64,000 bases of DNA from Ambrosia x helenae (GCA_030844895.1 CM061228.1:135699068-135763067), one strand, 5' to 3'; positions 11,241 to 23,340 are shown, counted from the first letter of the stretch. Numbers and translations are program-made. Notes: a model not told the origin generated them from the sequence alone.

Positions 11241-12145
11241 ATGTATGCACAATAATCACAAGAGAATATAATGCAAATTCACATACCCTATGATACAAAC
11301 ATACCTTCTCATACAAACATGATAACCAAAGATAACTAATGTATTATACATGATAGTGCACACGTCAAAGACCCAAAAACAACATGGATATAAACCTTAT
11401 TACACCCCAGGGCTAACCATGAAGAATTTTAATCCTTTCGATATTCTTTTCACGCCTAGCCTGAAAACAAAAGAGTTTATAAGTTTATATAATTTTTATT
11501 TTTGTAACATACAAAAGGAAACATGAATCTCTAAAAATGAATTTGAAATAAAAGGGGCATTTTTTTAGTGGCGGTTAAAGATGCTTGCCATATTGATCAA
11601 ATTTTGGACATTTTCCAATATCCTCATAAGCCCTAGCAAAGTAGCAAGTGAATCAAACATAATATAAGCCCCAAGTGTTGTGTTGAATTATTAAACTAAA
11701 AAACCCAATAAGCACATGCTTCTGTTTGATTTATCTTACCATAAATGGGGAATTCACATGAATCGATTCACAAGCACAGTGAAATCCAGTATATTGTATA
11801 AATTTCAAGAATCGATTCACAAATTTTAATTATCTGAGAGAAAAAGCTAAGCACCTTAGATAGCTTGTTAGGAGGATGTTGAAGAGATTAACTTACTTTG
11901 GATTCAAAACTCCATGATGAAGAAGATGAACATCCAATTGCTTTCATGACCTAGCCTTAGAGGTATTGTAAAATAACAAACCTGAGATTATATGAAATCA
12001 GAACTAAAAATGGGGCACGATGAACAAAGCAGAGAAAGAAAGAGGAGTGTACCTGCAACTGCCATGGACGACGATCAAATTCCGGTGTTAGACCTCAGTC
12101 GATTGAAAGTCAAATCTGTGATAGGTCGATCATTAAATACCAGAG

Positions 12146-12268
12146 TCTAGGGGAAGGGGATAAACAAAGAAGGAGGAACGTGATCGGTTTAGGTTTGGAT
12201 GATAATATTCATTAGCTTCTGGAAATAAATTAGGGGAAGGGGATAAACAAAGGTGGAGGAACGTGATG
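12146..12268. repeat. Short tandem duplication, about 83-bp period
   Basis: The block GGGGAAGGGGATAAACAAAG plus GGAGGAACGTGAT occurs at about 12149 and 12232 with small differences. Confidence 0.7.
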
Positions 12269-12329
12269 GATTCAGGGAGGGGAGGGGAGGTGAAAGTGAG
12301 TTTATAAAAATGAAGCGTAGCCACGTCCT

Positions 12330-12925
12330 TGAACTCAGGTAACCTGCTAACTGCTGTATAAAAATGAAAACCGTCAATTTTTCAGAATAACCACCTAGTT
12401 ATTCTGGTCAGGATTAATCCTCAGCTATAACTGTTTTGATCTAACGGTGGATATAAAGCCAAAAACGGTTGAAACCGCTAAAAATAGCAGTTTTATATCT
12501 GGTGAACAATATATTAATAATACAATATAGGAGATAATTGACATTCTTAGTATGCATACAAATTACAAACTTCATATTATTTATACTCCAAATCAAACTA
12601 AAGAGTTTAGATTAATATTAAACTTTTTGAAGTCTTATTAGACCTACAGGCCTGCCCGCCTTCCTTATTCTATAAGACTAAGCGGTGTGGTCACCAAGCC
12701 CCCGACCACCCCTGTCCGTCATGCCACCTTAACAGCCTTCACCTCACCGTCTTGAAGAATAGAGAGATAGAGGGAAACGTTCACTAATTTATCGACGTGT
12801 TTAAAATTTGACCCCCTCAAGTTTTTCAAGTTTGCCCATTTTCGTACCATTACTTGGATTTTTGTACGTGCAAATTTAATGTATATGTTGGTATAAATAT
12901 GAGTTGGTTTACGTTTTGACTTAAA

Positions 12926-12963
<38 letters not shown>

Positions 12964-14010
12964 AAAAATTTCAAGTTTATCCATTTCCAGTTGATCCACG
13001 TTTCGACGTAAATTTTGTTATTTTGTTGTACACTTTTTAGTAATTGTCTTTTACGAATTACGTGTAGCGTATTATGTTTTACACTTCGTTTCGTGTGTTA
13101 GTGCATGGTTCAATATGGCGTAACACGCGTTGGCAAAATACCAGTTACAACACATATATTTACATCAACCCTCTTGATTTTATGATGAATGCCATGTCAA
13201 TCTAAGCCATGTAATATAATATAGCATTTAGGTCAAAATTGTTGTTGCTGATCTTGTGGCATGAAGATATAGTCACTCATTTCTTAAATATCGTATCGTT
13301 GACCCTGTATCCCTCCCTACAAGATTCAGTCGGATGTTTCGTGTCTGACATCGACTCAACTAGACCCGGCCATGTTAATCGATTTCGTTAGAACCCTGAA
13401 CTGAATACCATTAGGATTTAGGACAGCATATAAGCTATGATACACAATTGGTATGCCACTTTAACATAAGTAATACACTTTATGGATTAGTTTTTCAAAT
13501 AAAAAAAGGACTCTCAACACTGAATGAAGAATTGAAACTAGGCTTTTTCTAGGGGATTTTACATAGAATAGCAATATTTTAAAACTTTTGACACTAGCTA
13601 GATGAAAAATAATATTATTCTAATATATTTTTACTTTATTTTCTTTATTCGCTTTTTTTATCCGGACCCTCGCTTTTTTGCGCCTCGTGCCTAGGCCCCA
13701 GGCGAGGCCTATGTGCCTTGAGTGCGCCTTTGATAACTATGACTTATATAATTTTGCATGTTTTTTCTCTGAAGACGCAATAAAGTGGTGAGCATAGAGT
13801 AATGTGGTCTTAGCTAAGCCAGATAAGAGAAATAACTACAAAGTCAACATCATAGCAGTATAGCACCAATGATACAAGAAACTAGAATAAATTTAAAGAA
13901 ATAGATTAAGTATATGATTTCAAGATCTGTAAATTTGATCTTGGTTGTTCACAATATGCGGTAATACCATAGATAAAGTCTGTCAGTGAAGCTTTCACTT
14001 AATGGAAATA
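12330..14010. other. Gene-free stretch
   Basis: No gene is supported. There is a T run at about 12928-12962 and a GGCG-rich block at about 13660-13740 that looks like a decayed piece of a MITE related to copies A-D. Its ends could not be defined. Confidence 0.5.
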
Positions 14011-14011
14011 A

Positions 14012-14399
14012 TTTTTTTTTTTTTAATCAAATATATTGTTTATTAAAACAAAATACGGAAATTACATCATAATAGCAGGTAGACGGGCAACAAGCTGCGC
14101 CGCCACCCCTTTTTGAATTGCAAACCCTAGTCTACTAAAGACAAAACCTTGCCCCCCTGGGGATGAAACATTGCTGTGGACAACCCGTTGGACCCTGGTC
14201 AAGAAACGAATAGCTTCTGGCGCCAGGGAGCCAAAGGTGTCGAAAGCCAGAGGGATAAAGACATGTTGGTTATCTGCACAAGCTTTAGCATGTTTATCTA
14301 CTTTCTTTGATTCCGCCTTTCTTGATGCTTGCCCAGCTACGAACCCTGTTTCCCGTAACCCAACCAGCGGAGATACCCCGGTGAGGTCCACACAGGCAT
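14012..14399 (-). mobile_element. 5'-truncated poly(A) retroposon, copy 1 of 6 (non-LTR-like)
   Basis: The minus strand reads an open C-terminal frame (DLTGVSPLVGLRETGFVAGQ ... NQHVFIPLAFDTFGSLAPEA ... GVAAQLVARLPAIMM) that ends at 14062, followed by a short 3' UTR and an A tail (T run 14012-14024). Poly(A) and 5' truncation are features of LINE-type retroposition. I recognise this conserved frame as a common plant repeat but cannot assign its clade. Other copies: 27985-28216, 35961-36377, 39805-39868, 60426-60495 (opposite strand) and 63806-64000. Copies 1 and 3 both lose similarity right after the same CATG. Confidence 0.7.
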
Positions 14400-14400
14400 G

Positions 14401-14490
14401 TTATATTTTCTAGAAGAACTGTATAAAGACCATATTACATAAAGTAACAGATGAAGCATATTATATTTTCTAGAAGAACTGTATAAAGAC
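14401..14490. repeat. 30-bp direct duplication, 60-bp period
   Basis: The 30 bases starting TTATATTTTCTAGAAGAACT occur identically at 14401-14430 and 14461-14490, directly at the truncated 5' end of retroposon copy 1. Confidence 0.9.
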
Positions 14491-15237
14491 CGGTATATGT
14501 ATATCCTCCCTTTGGTTGATAGAATAACTACCTGTATGTGAACTCATTAGCTCACTAGCTTCACCTCCTCGTCCTTCTGCAGGCATCTCTTCCTCTATGT
14601 CATGTTCATGTGAAGTTTGTGGTACATGCTTTTCTTTTTTTGTGATTGTAAAGAACTGCAAATTAATTAAAAAAAACACTTAGCTAAAAACGAGATTCTT
14701 ACTTTATGAATTCATGATATACAGAAGAAAAGTCGACGACTTACATTGTTTTTGAATGCATCTTGGTAGAGTGTTAACGTATCTCCGGCTTCCAACATAT
14801 TTTTGCTTACAAATTCACCTGTTAGTGAACTCTAGTCATGTTACATGTCCAACAACATACTGTAATTCACCCACATTATCTTCTTGAATACTTACCACAA
14901 TCATAGAGAACACAAAAAAAACATATACTACACATTTATATATCTATAATATATCTATAATAAAGCATACCACATTATCATAGGTATAAATCTGATGGGG
15001 GTGTTCTTCCTGACCTTCAGCTGAAGATTGAACATGGTTTATTCTTTTTGATCTAGTCGGATTTGATGGTGGGCTAGCAATTGAGGCATCTATTGATGCT
15101 GTTATTTTCAAATTACGGCTCTTTTGTCTCGCCGTTTGTCTGTTTGATCTTGCGATTTTTGCCTTTAGTTTCTTTTCTTTTCCCATGGAAGACGAGGTGG
15201 TGATTTTGTTGGTGGTGGTCGCTGTTGAGTTTTCCAT
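14480..15237 (-). pseudogene. B3-domain transcription factor remnant (LEC2/FUS3/ABI3-like)
   Basis: On the minus strand, exon 1 starts at 15237 (MENSTATTTNKITTSSS) with a basic stretch KEKKLKAKIARSNRQTARQK. A middle exon at about 14830-14745 reads SLTGEFVSKNMLEAGDTLTL then YQDAFKNN, ending at GTAAGT. A third piece at about 14668-14480 continues FFTITKKEKHVPQTS with an acidic, Gly-rich tail. The order TGEFV ... LEAGDTLTLYQD ... FFTI is the C-terminal half of the plant B3 DNA-binding domain in the AFL seed-maturation group. The N-terminal half (the IVLPKKEAE-type region) is missing, because only about 110 bp separate exon 1 from the middle exon. It is either a broken gene or a captured fragment. 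Confidence 0.55.
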
Positions 15238-15342
15238 TAAACAAATAAGAAGAGGTACTTTAGTTGGCGATCAGCCTCATATTAATGTTAAGTAATAAAT
15301 AACTCCTTGAGCTTTAGCTTTTTCTAGTGAGTACGACAATAC

Positions 15343-15615
15343 TCATTGCAAGAAAAATGTGCAAGCAAATCTTCCAGCTGCTGAAAGTTTTGATGGAAAA
15401 CGATGCCTTGAAGCAATGCGAAAATCATGATGAGGAATAGTTGTAAGCATACATGAGTTAAGCCCTTCATTAGATATAAGATCATTAAAAATATAATGAT
15501 GGGGATTTATCATCATGACAAAGTATCTAACAAATATGGTATGTATGTATGCCTTTGGTATTACAGTTAATGAATCAAACATAACTGTAAAAATAAAGTT
15601 GTTACTATATATCAT
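15343..15615 (-). other. Unrecognised 90-codon open frame
   Basis: An open frame reads across this region on the minus strand, rich in Ile, Phe and Tyr, with no motif I recognise. Codon use is unremarkable and no splice-linked neighbour is evident. It may be chance. Confidence 0.15.
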
Positions 15616-15692
15616 GCCATTTTATCACAAGAAATGTGCATTTTAGAGTATTTTTCTTGATTCTATGTGTAGTAAGTTAGTAACCAAAAGGC

Positions 15693-15790
15693 TTGTAGCT
15701 TAACGCTATCAACTTGTGGAGGAAAGGTGTCCCTAGCTTCCCATGAGGTTGAGAGTTCAAGTCCCATAGTGAACAAATATGTAGATTTAG
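15693..15790 (+). mobile_element. tRNA-related SINE-like sequence
   Basis: GGCTTGTAGCTTAACGCTAT resembles an A-box region and GAGAGTTCAAGTCCCATAG a B box, spaced as in tRNA-derived SINEs. No clear target duplication or tail was found. Confidence 0.4.
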
Positions 15791-16878
15791 GAGTAGGATT
15801 AGAGGGCGTGCGAGTTAGCGGTCAACAAAAAGAGCTATGCATAGTTTGAGTAATATTCTGACTAAACCTATTAGTCATGAGACCAACTTATCTCAGGTCG
15901 GAACAAGTTGATAGGATCCCCCTTTTTACGTCCCCATGCTGCATGTGTGGTGACATGGGGCCGAAAAAAGGAAAGAGAGGGATGGGGTTTCTCTCGAGTC
16001 ATGATACCAACTTGAAAGAGGCTTTAGAGGATGTCTTTTGCTCTCAACGTGGCAATTCTAACCATGATAAACGTCTATATGTAATGATAAATGTCTAAAT
16101 GATCACGATTAAAGTGACATTTAACATTTTTTACGACAAATGTGAGGGCACTGAGATAATTCATGTGAATAAGCATTACATGTAACGGGTAGGAGTTGAG
16201 TTTTACCGAAATATGTTTCATGTGACCAAGTGACGTTATATGTTGTCATTCCTTATCGCTAGACACATGGATAGATCCATTAACCCCTCATCAACCCTTT
16301 GAGAGGTACATTTGTAGACTGTAGAAACTTAAACTAGGACTCATCCAACTATCTAATATGAAAGCGACATAAGCACCTCATGAAATCTTAGCTCCCCGCC
16401 GATATGCATGCTTTCACCACATATTCCATATTATCTTAGGCTCTTCAAAGTTCAAACCTTTACGGAGAAGGTTGAGTTGCAAAAACAAAAATATTACTCA
16501 TACGGAGCCTAGTCGCTATATAAAAAGACACAAAGCTTTTTATTCCTTAAAGGAAATACAATACCATCACATTTCTAAATTGATTATTTACTTTTCAAGA
16601 ACATTTTGCATCCTTATTTTGACACTTAATGCAAATTTGTAAACAATTTTTCATAGATTTTTTATTTTACAGTTTTGGTAGTTATTTTGGTGGGAAAATT
16701 GTTTTGGCATGTATTAATTTGGCAATTTATACGAAGGAACAACGGATTTAGCAGGTAATTCCGAAAAGAGGGAACTTTGGAAGGACTCGTTCGCATGTAA
16801 TGGGGCGCACTGAATGCATAACCAATTTTAAGTAGAGAATCGTATAAGCACCTCTACTCAGTGCTAGCTAGCGTCATA

Positions 16879-17135
16879 TGAAGTTTAAAAGAACGGAATG
16901 TATATAAATTATATATCTTATAAAAAGTAAAATGCTAACTGTTTTCATCATTATATTCATCAAAAACATACATTAAAAAGGCATGGAATGTTTGAAACTG
17001 GCACTAAAAGTCTAAAAATAAAAAACAAACATCCGGACCCCATGAGGCACAGATTTACTTAGCGCCCCAGCCTTGTGAGGCGCACATACAAAATAACCCC
17101 TTGAGGCGTGCGCCTACGCCGTTTTTTAAACCATG
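16879..17135. mobile_element. GGCG-rich MITE, hAT type, copy B
   Basis: Same ends (AAGTTTAAAAGAACGG ... TTTTTTAAACCATG) and same AT-rich core (AAATGCTAACT..TTTCATCAT) as copy A. The flanks GCGTCATA and GCCTCATG match at six of eight positions. Compared with copy A, most of the left GC-rich arm is missing. Confidence 0.65.
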
Positions 17136-17517
17136 GCCTCATGTAATGGGAGGGAAATATAGAGTGAATTATGTGGTTAAATAAGGGCCTTGAGTAATTG
17201 TATATCACGGTTCTATACTTAAAATTGGCTTTGTATTGTTTGTTCGATTCTCTACTTGACGCATCTGCATCTTTTGTACTTTAAAATTAATTCAGACTTT
17301 TTTACGCATTTTGTAAACAATTTTTCATACACAGTTTTGTTAAAGTTCTAGTAGTTATTTTTTATGGGAAAACTATCTTGGTCAAAGATGGAAAAGTATT
17401 ATCCGTATATTTTTTTGTATATTCACATCACATAATATATAGATGTTGTTATTTGGTAGCTTCTAAGTTTATGGTTTTGTTGTTTGTTTTAGAGTCAGGG
17501 TTCTCTTTGTAAGCAGT

Positions 17518-17620
17518 TTCTCTATCCCAAGGGGTAGAGGTAAGGTTTACTTACATCCCACCCTTCCCAGACCATAGCTTTGCTATTTGTGGGATTTACT
17601 GGGCACGATTGTTGTAGAGG
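17518..17620 (+). mobile_element. SINE-like 3' body (Au-like), second copy
   Basis: AGTTTCTCTATCCCAAGGGG, GGTAAGGTTTACTTACATCC, CCCTTCCCAGACC, TAGCTTTGCTATTTGTGGGA and GGGCACGATTGTTGT follow the order of an Au-type SINE 3' region. Same family as 4185-4290. Confidence 0.5.
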
Positions 17621-17639
17621 AGGTCATGTCATCTAAGCT

Positions 17640-17905
17640 AAATCCAAATGCTATAACATATACCAACGGTATAATCTAACACTCCCTCTCAAGCTAGAAC
17701 ATATATATTAATCACGCCTAGCTTGTTATAAGTATGGCATACTTGACTTCTGACCAAAGCTTTAGTGAATACGCCAGCTAGCTAGTTTTTGGTTTTTACT
17801 TGAGTTGTTATTATCATCCTATCATCAAGCTTCTTCTGAGTGAAGTGTATGTGTTTGGTGCTTTCATGAGATGCAGAGTTATTTGCAACTAATGGATGTC
17901 TCATT
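17640..17905 (-). mobile_element. Ty1/copia remnant: end of RNase H and start of 3' LTR
   Basis: On the minus strand the frame reads SASHESTKHIHFTQKKL, then VFTKAL and YNKLGVINIY, the typical C-terminal RNase H end of copia polyproteins. It contains a stop before VFTKAL. Directly after comes GAGGGAGTGTTAGATTATAC, where TGTTAGA is the usual start of a copia 3' LTR. The rest of the element is gone and a SINE-like copy abuts it. Confidence 0.75.
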
Positions 17906-17985
17906 CACACCATTGATTAATTGGTTTAGTTTTTTAAACCTATCTCATCAAGTAGGTTAATAATGTTGATTTTAAGATTTCATCA

Positions 17986-18207
17986 TTGAGAAAATTTACA
18001 GATTCAAGCCGAGAACTTCCAGTGAAACAGCTTAGAACTTCCGGTTTCATCATAGGGCTTTCCAATGCTGCAGAGTTCATGCTGCCTAAAACTCAGCTGC
18101 AAGTAGTTTTTTACAGTTTGGATCAGAGAATCTTTCACTCATATTCCACATTTGGTCTTTATGCATTAGAAATTACACGGATGGTCCCACTGTTCTCTGA
18201 CAGGTAA
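17986..18207 (+). other. Unrecognised 73-codon open frame
   Basis: The plus-strand frame from 17986 has a fairly protein-like composition and a short region of higher GC, but no motif I recognise. It could be a captured exon. It directly precedes MITE copy C. Confidence 0.2.
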
Positions 18208-18410
18208 GGCTTGCAAAAAGGGCAAGTCGGCTTGGGTTGGATAACGGGTCAGATGGGTTGCTTAAAAAGGGTTGTTTTGGTTCAGGTCAGAACGTGTTTT
18301 GACAAAACTGTACAAGTCAAAACAGGCCAAGCTGGGTTGGTCTTGGGCTAGTTGGAAACGTGCTGCTCACTTTCCAAATGTACTCAGACTCAACGCGACC
18401 AGTTTGAGAC

Positions 18411-18838
18411 CTTGGTTTAAAAAAGCGCGAGGCGCTCCGAGGCGTTTTAGGTCCAAAATCCGAAGCGCGGGGCTTAAAGCGCGAGGCGAGAGCTTCACGT
18501 ATAGTATTAAAAAAATTATAAAAAAATATTTATATATGTCAATATGGCATTTTCTACATGTTAATCAATCATAAGCACAAAAACATGAATATAAAACACA
18601 CTTGAACACTTAAAAAGCATATTCAAAACATAAAAACGCGAGGCGCTACTGTAGCGGGCCAAATAAAGCAGTTTAAAAGGGTTTTTTTGGCTGAGGCGCT
18701 ACTGTAGCGCGCGCCTCAAGCGCCCGAGGCGGCGCTTCATGTAGTTCAGCGCTTTTTGGCAAAAAAAAAAGCGTTTTTCTTGGAGCCTCGCGCCTCAAAC
18801 GCTTAAAGCGCGCCTCAGGCGCGCTTTTTTAAACCAAG
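18411..18838. mobile_element. GGCG-rich palindromic MITE, hAT type, copy C
   Basis: The terminal inverted repeat CTTGGTTTAAAAAAGCGC is perfect at both ends, flanked by a perfect 8-bp target duplication TTTGAGAC (18403-18410 and 18839-18846). Both arms are packed with GCGCGAGGCGC-like blocks around an AT-rich core. Confidence 0.88.
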
Positions 18839-19289
18839 TTTGAGACGGTGGACGATCAAGGCAATTGCTAAAAGGTTAACAGTGAACTTAACGTTCGTCC
18901 ACTACAAGGACTATTCGTGTTACCAGAAAGTGAACTATTTTGTAAATCTTCTATGTTTATATTTATTTTCATTAAAAAATGATTAAAAAAAAAAAAATAC
19001 TACTTGTTTACATTGAAATGTTGCTGGTTGGATATAACGAAATTATAATTTATGTTAGTTTAAGAGTATTTTCATCATTGTATATGTTTTTATTGTAAAA
19101 ATAAATCTGGACTCATATAATTGAAAATTAGTTTTAACACATGAGTTAGCTTAATGGAAAATTTAAGCACATTATGGGCCTTCACATATATTATCTCCAA
19201 TACATATTTTAAGCAATGTATAAAATAGTCTTAACACACAAGTGACTTCAATGAAAGAAATTAAATGCACAGTTTGACATTAAAATACA

Positions 19290-22031
19290 CTAGTGGGTAT
19301 GCCCGCGCGTTGCCGCGGATACTTATGTTTTCCTAACGCACGATGCTTGATGGGTTTCATGTAATTTATTTTTAATTCCAATTTGCTAACGCAACTAACA
19401 CACAATCCAAGTGAGAAGGAACAAAATCCATGTTTGTGTTTTATATTTGCAGTTGTTGGGAGCTGTGGCTATGTAATTACAACATCATGAGGTAAGAAAG
19501 AAAAGCGAATTATAATAATGCCTCCACTAAAAATAACAATATATAGATTTTTACAAGGCATCACATTGAATTCTATTGTAATATAGTCATTCTGTTTGTA
19601 ACTCTTGAAAAGAAAACTAAAAGACCAAATAACATAAGCAGTTCATAAAAGTACTAAAAGTAATTAGTTAGTGATATGCTTTCAGATTTCAAAAAAGTTG
19701 ATTACCTCTCTATGTCTATTCAAGCATATGACTTTAGGGGCTCAGTATAATATTCAAACCCTACGGTAGCCATTGCTCAAAGAAGATTGTTTTCCTCTTT
19801 TCCCTTTGACACTTGTAACTCGCCTTGCAACCAAATTCACCAAGTTAAAGGAAAACATAAGTAAACACATGAAATTAATAGGTATGTTGCTATGTAGTCT
19901 ATAAAGCAAATACTATGATTCAATAGGATTTTAAAGTTTCAAATCATAAGATATTACCAATTTTTAGATACTGAACCTCAAACATAGCTGCCATTGTATT
20001 TTTGTCAGCAAAATAGGTTTTTAACATTAACCATCATCTGCGCAAGGTATGATAGGAACATAGTTTTACCTTTTGATTTCTAGTGTTACCTTATTGTAGG
20101 GTCTAATCCAATACCAATATCAAGACAAACCAAATTACTATGCAAGAAAATTAGGAAATAAACAACCTTACTTTAAATCCATTCGCAGATGACTCGCCAC
20201 GTGGAGCCAAACAGTATTTAGCATTGCGTAGATGTAGAAAGTAATCAGTTTTTCCCAATTTGTGGGGGTCACTAAACTTCAATTCTGGAGATTCCAACTG
20301 TCGCTAAAAAATATGCAAATTGTTTGCAAAAACATAAAATGTAAATAACATAAACACATCACAGAATCATGAGTTTCATTTTAGGCTTCCAGCTTCCTTA
20401 ATTACATAACAAGTAAAAGTTAGGTTGGGATGGAAAATGGGCCAGTTGGGTTAGGGTAACAAATCAAAGCAGGCATTTTTTAACATCAGTTGGTTGAGTT
20501 GGGACAACCCACCAACATTTATGGTCCTTTTTTAGTATATAAATATATAAGGTTATAAAAAAAAGCATAATGAAAACTAACTTTTTAATTAGAAAACTTA
20601 GTGTGACTTTCTAGTTGGTCCGGTTTGAAGTTATTCAAGTTCAACAACTTTCCCCTTATGACCCATTGGAGGTAAAAAAAAAACAAACAAAATGGTCTCT
20701 TTTCAGGTAAATGAGATGACTCTGCCACATCTAATAATTACTATACTTAACACTATAATAATAAACTTGTATTTTTTAATCAATTCTACTGCAAGAGAAA
20801 TTTTAGAAAGTACACACCTTATCTGGGAATTGCTTAGTAAGATCTATCAACTGTAGGCGCCCAATCTTTCCTTGTGCACGGCCCAAGTAATTAGCCAAAT
20901 ATTTCCTCTTTGATAATGGCAAAGGCTCTACAAGCCTTACTCCATTAGTTGTCATACCATCATCAACATTCCCAGGGATAATTATGTCTTTCCATGTATT
21001 AAATGCACTCGTATCGGTCCCCCTGTAATTATCATGTATACGTAACAAGATGTAACCAAAAATCATACACATGTAACTCAAAAAACAGAAAATCACCACA
21101 ACAATGTATATCGTTAAGGTTCAAAAATCATACATATCTTTCTTAATGTCATCTTCACCCTTTTACAAGATTTAGAAAAAATATGATATTTACTCAATAA
21201 TACATGTTATTTATAACAGACTGTTTCACTAAATAATGAAGAGAACGTGATGAAGTGATATGACTCGATGTAATGACATTAGCAAGGGAAAGATCACTAA
21301 CCTCAGGAGTTAGGATGATTATTGAACGGCGTATCAAAACAAACCTCACATCATTGAAGAGTATATCATCACAAATAAGACAAATATTGCATAAATCAAG
21401 ATGAAAAAGACACTTACCATTGGAGATGAAGCATCGACGACGAGAAGACGACATGTAGCAGTGGTAATAAATTGGCGGGGATAAGTAGCAATTGCCAGAA
21501 ACAGGGCAAAAAAACAATCAAACTTTAGGTTAAGAAATAAATTGACTATAATATGTGAGGAGCAATAAAAAGATTCCATAAACCAAAATAAAGAACGAAC
21601 CTGCTATTCCATCATGCTACTTGCCAATTCAACATTTCAAAAAAAAAAAAATGGAGAAGAGGGTGCTCTTGTACGAAAAGGAATGAAGTCTGGGGCTCTT
21701 GTCCTTCTACAGGAAGAAGTGATGAAGGTTAATGATGTTGAAGGATGGTAGCGTTATAATGAATTAATGATTAAAATTGTTTCAAGAATGTGAAAGGACT
21801 ACAAAAGGGTGGTCATCTAATTATAGGTTTCAAGATTAGTGATCAGGAAAGAGAGGAAAGAGTTAGCATTACTCATTTGTACAATTAGTATTAAAGGTTG
21901 TACACAAGGGTATAAAAGGAAGAAAATGGTCAAATGTTACTCATTTGTGAAGAGCCTTTTTAACTCCCATCTTAAAATTGGTGTAAAATTACCTTTGAAG
22001 CCATCTCTCCTCCTTAATAAGGTAACATAGA
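19290..22031 (-). mobile_element. Non-autonomous Helitron carrying exostosin exons
   Basis: On the minus strand it starts at 22031 with TCTATGTTACCTTATTAAGG and ends at 19290 with a hairpin (CCGCG...CGCGCGG) followed by GCATACCCACTAG. The flanking bases are A and T, the Helitron target. The 5' end matches that of the Helitron at 42525 (TCTATATTATCTTATTAAGG), and both 3' ends read GCATACC(C/A)ACTAG. Length 2,742 bp. No Rep/helicase is present. Confidence 0.8.
20172..21360 (-). pseudogene. Captured exostosin-family (GT47) glycosyltransferase exons
   Basis: Minus-strand exons: a piece ending at 21302 (DVRFVLIRRSIIILTPE, then GT); 21022-20818 (TSAFNTWKDIIIPGN ... YLANYLGRAQGKIGRLQLID ... FPDK, then GT); and 20297-20172 (LESPELKFSDPHKLGKTDYF ... 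LRNAKYCLAPRGESS, then GT after TTTAAA). These blocks are the conserved C-terminal region of plant exostosin-like proteins, Golgi type II glycosyltransferases. The middle and last exons join in frame. The first exon does not join cleanly, and the C-terminal end of the domain is absent. It lies wholly inside the Helitron at 19290-22031, in the same orientation. Confidence 0.78.
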
Positions 22032-22122
22032 TAAACGGATTTTTCTAATAAAGTGAGTCCACGCCATTTTTAAAGCCATCGGCCCATTTGAACTATATAA
22101 CAATTAGAATCATCACGAAATA

Positions 22123-22343
22123 CCCAAGGCATTATAGCCTAGTGGTATCTTGGTGGTGAGATAAGACTTAGGGACCATAAGGTCCTGGGTTCGAATCTCA
22201 CAAAGGGGGTTTTCTCATAATTATGAGTTTCCTCCTGAATTGGTGACTTGGTGGTGGAATATGATCGCGTGGCAACACTGGTGGCACGATGATACTCCAG
22301 TGTTCCGTGAGTGATTCCAATTTGTTGGTCGTTCAAAAAAAAA
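22123..22343 (+). mobile_element. tRNA-derived SINE, complete, with 16-bp target duplication
   Basis: The direct repeat GAATCATCACGAAATA flanks it exactly (22107-22122 and 22344-22359). Internally there is an A box (TAGCCTAGTGGTA), a B box (GGGTTCGAATCTC) and a terminal run of nine A after GGTCGTTC. Length 221 bp. The perfect duplication implies a fairly recent insertion. Confidence 0.9.
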
Positions 22344-22402
22344 GAATCATCACGAAATATTTAAATTGGATCATGGCCTTTCTCTTTAAAAATATGGTTT
22401 TA

Positions 22403-23106
22403 CTAGTTTTTATCCCGGGAGCGTCCCGGGTTGAAATATCTAATATAACATAATAAAATATATTATTATTATTATTATAAACAAATCTCTGCCATAAGTT
22501 ATCATATTCAAATATAAAAAAAAACGAATCTCTGCGCCGGGGTATAAATCTAGTGCCATTACAAATGAATTCGGAAGTTCGTAATCGATCATTCTAAAAA
22601 GAACTAACATGAAATAAGAAAAAAAAAATTAATTATTGAAATATCGAACGCATTAGTCTAAGAGTTATGTGATGCGTTAAAAAATTCATGGGTATATGAT
22701 CGGGTATGTAGTTCGAGTATTTGGGTATATTGTTTCGGGTAATCGGATTGGGTATCACCTAATCCAAGACCCGGCCTAAACCCACAATTTTTTTTAAACT
22801 AATCCCAATCCCGACACAATACCTGTCGGGTTACAAAAAACAATCATTTTTTTCTCCGATTTTTATATAGCACTATGGTACTTGTTGGAAAGATAATAAA
22901 ATAAAATAATAAAGTTTTAATATTTAGATTTAGTAGATTAGGTATTTAATAGATTAGGTTAAAAATTATAATAGATTAGGTTAAATCATATATATTTCTT
23001 TTTTTTAATTGGTTTAGAGTTGCCACATCACATCCTATGTGGCATCTCTCAAAGAAGAGATTGCATAGGAGTATGACATGTAGAATTAATCCCTTTGCAA
23101 TATATA

Positions 23107-23137
<31 letters not shown>

Positions 23138-23158
23138 AGATATAGATATAGATATAGA
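22403..23158 (-). mobile_element. Small non-autonomous Helitron
   Basis: The minus-strand 3' end has a perfect hairpin (CCCGGGA...TCCCGGG) then ATAAAAACTAG and T. The proposed 5' end is TCTATATC at 23158 with A before it, at the edge of a (GATATA)n run (about 23100-23158). The 3' end is well supported and the 5' end less so. Confidence 0.55.
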
Positions 23159-23340
23159 TTGATGATAACATAAACATAACACCAAACAAACAAGTGACAA
23201 TTTTTAACTTGTTTTTATTTAAACGAGGGTGAAATTGTTTATTAGATAACGAAATCTAGCAAGAAGCTAGTAAGTAATACAGGATAGTACACAAAGTACG
23301 GTTAGCTTGTTGATTAAAAAATTTAATACAAGTGGAGACC

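Noticed and set aside
14171..14413. 80-codon plus-strand frame in the retroposon, with a similar one at 36183-36377
   Set aside because: Antisense to the conserved C-terminal frame of the retroposon, and conserved only because the element is.
22141..22200. Possible tRNA gene
   Set aside because: A and B boxes are present but the acceptor and anticodon stems do not pair, and it is the head of a SINE with target duplications.
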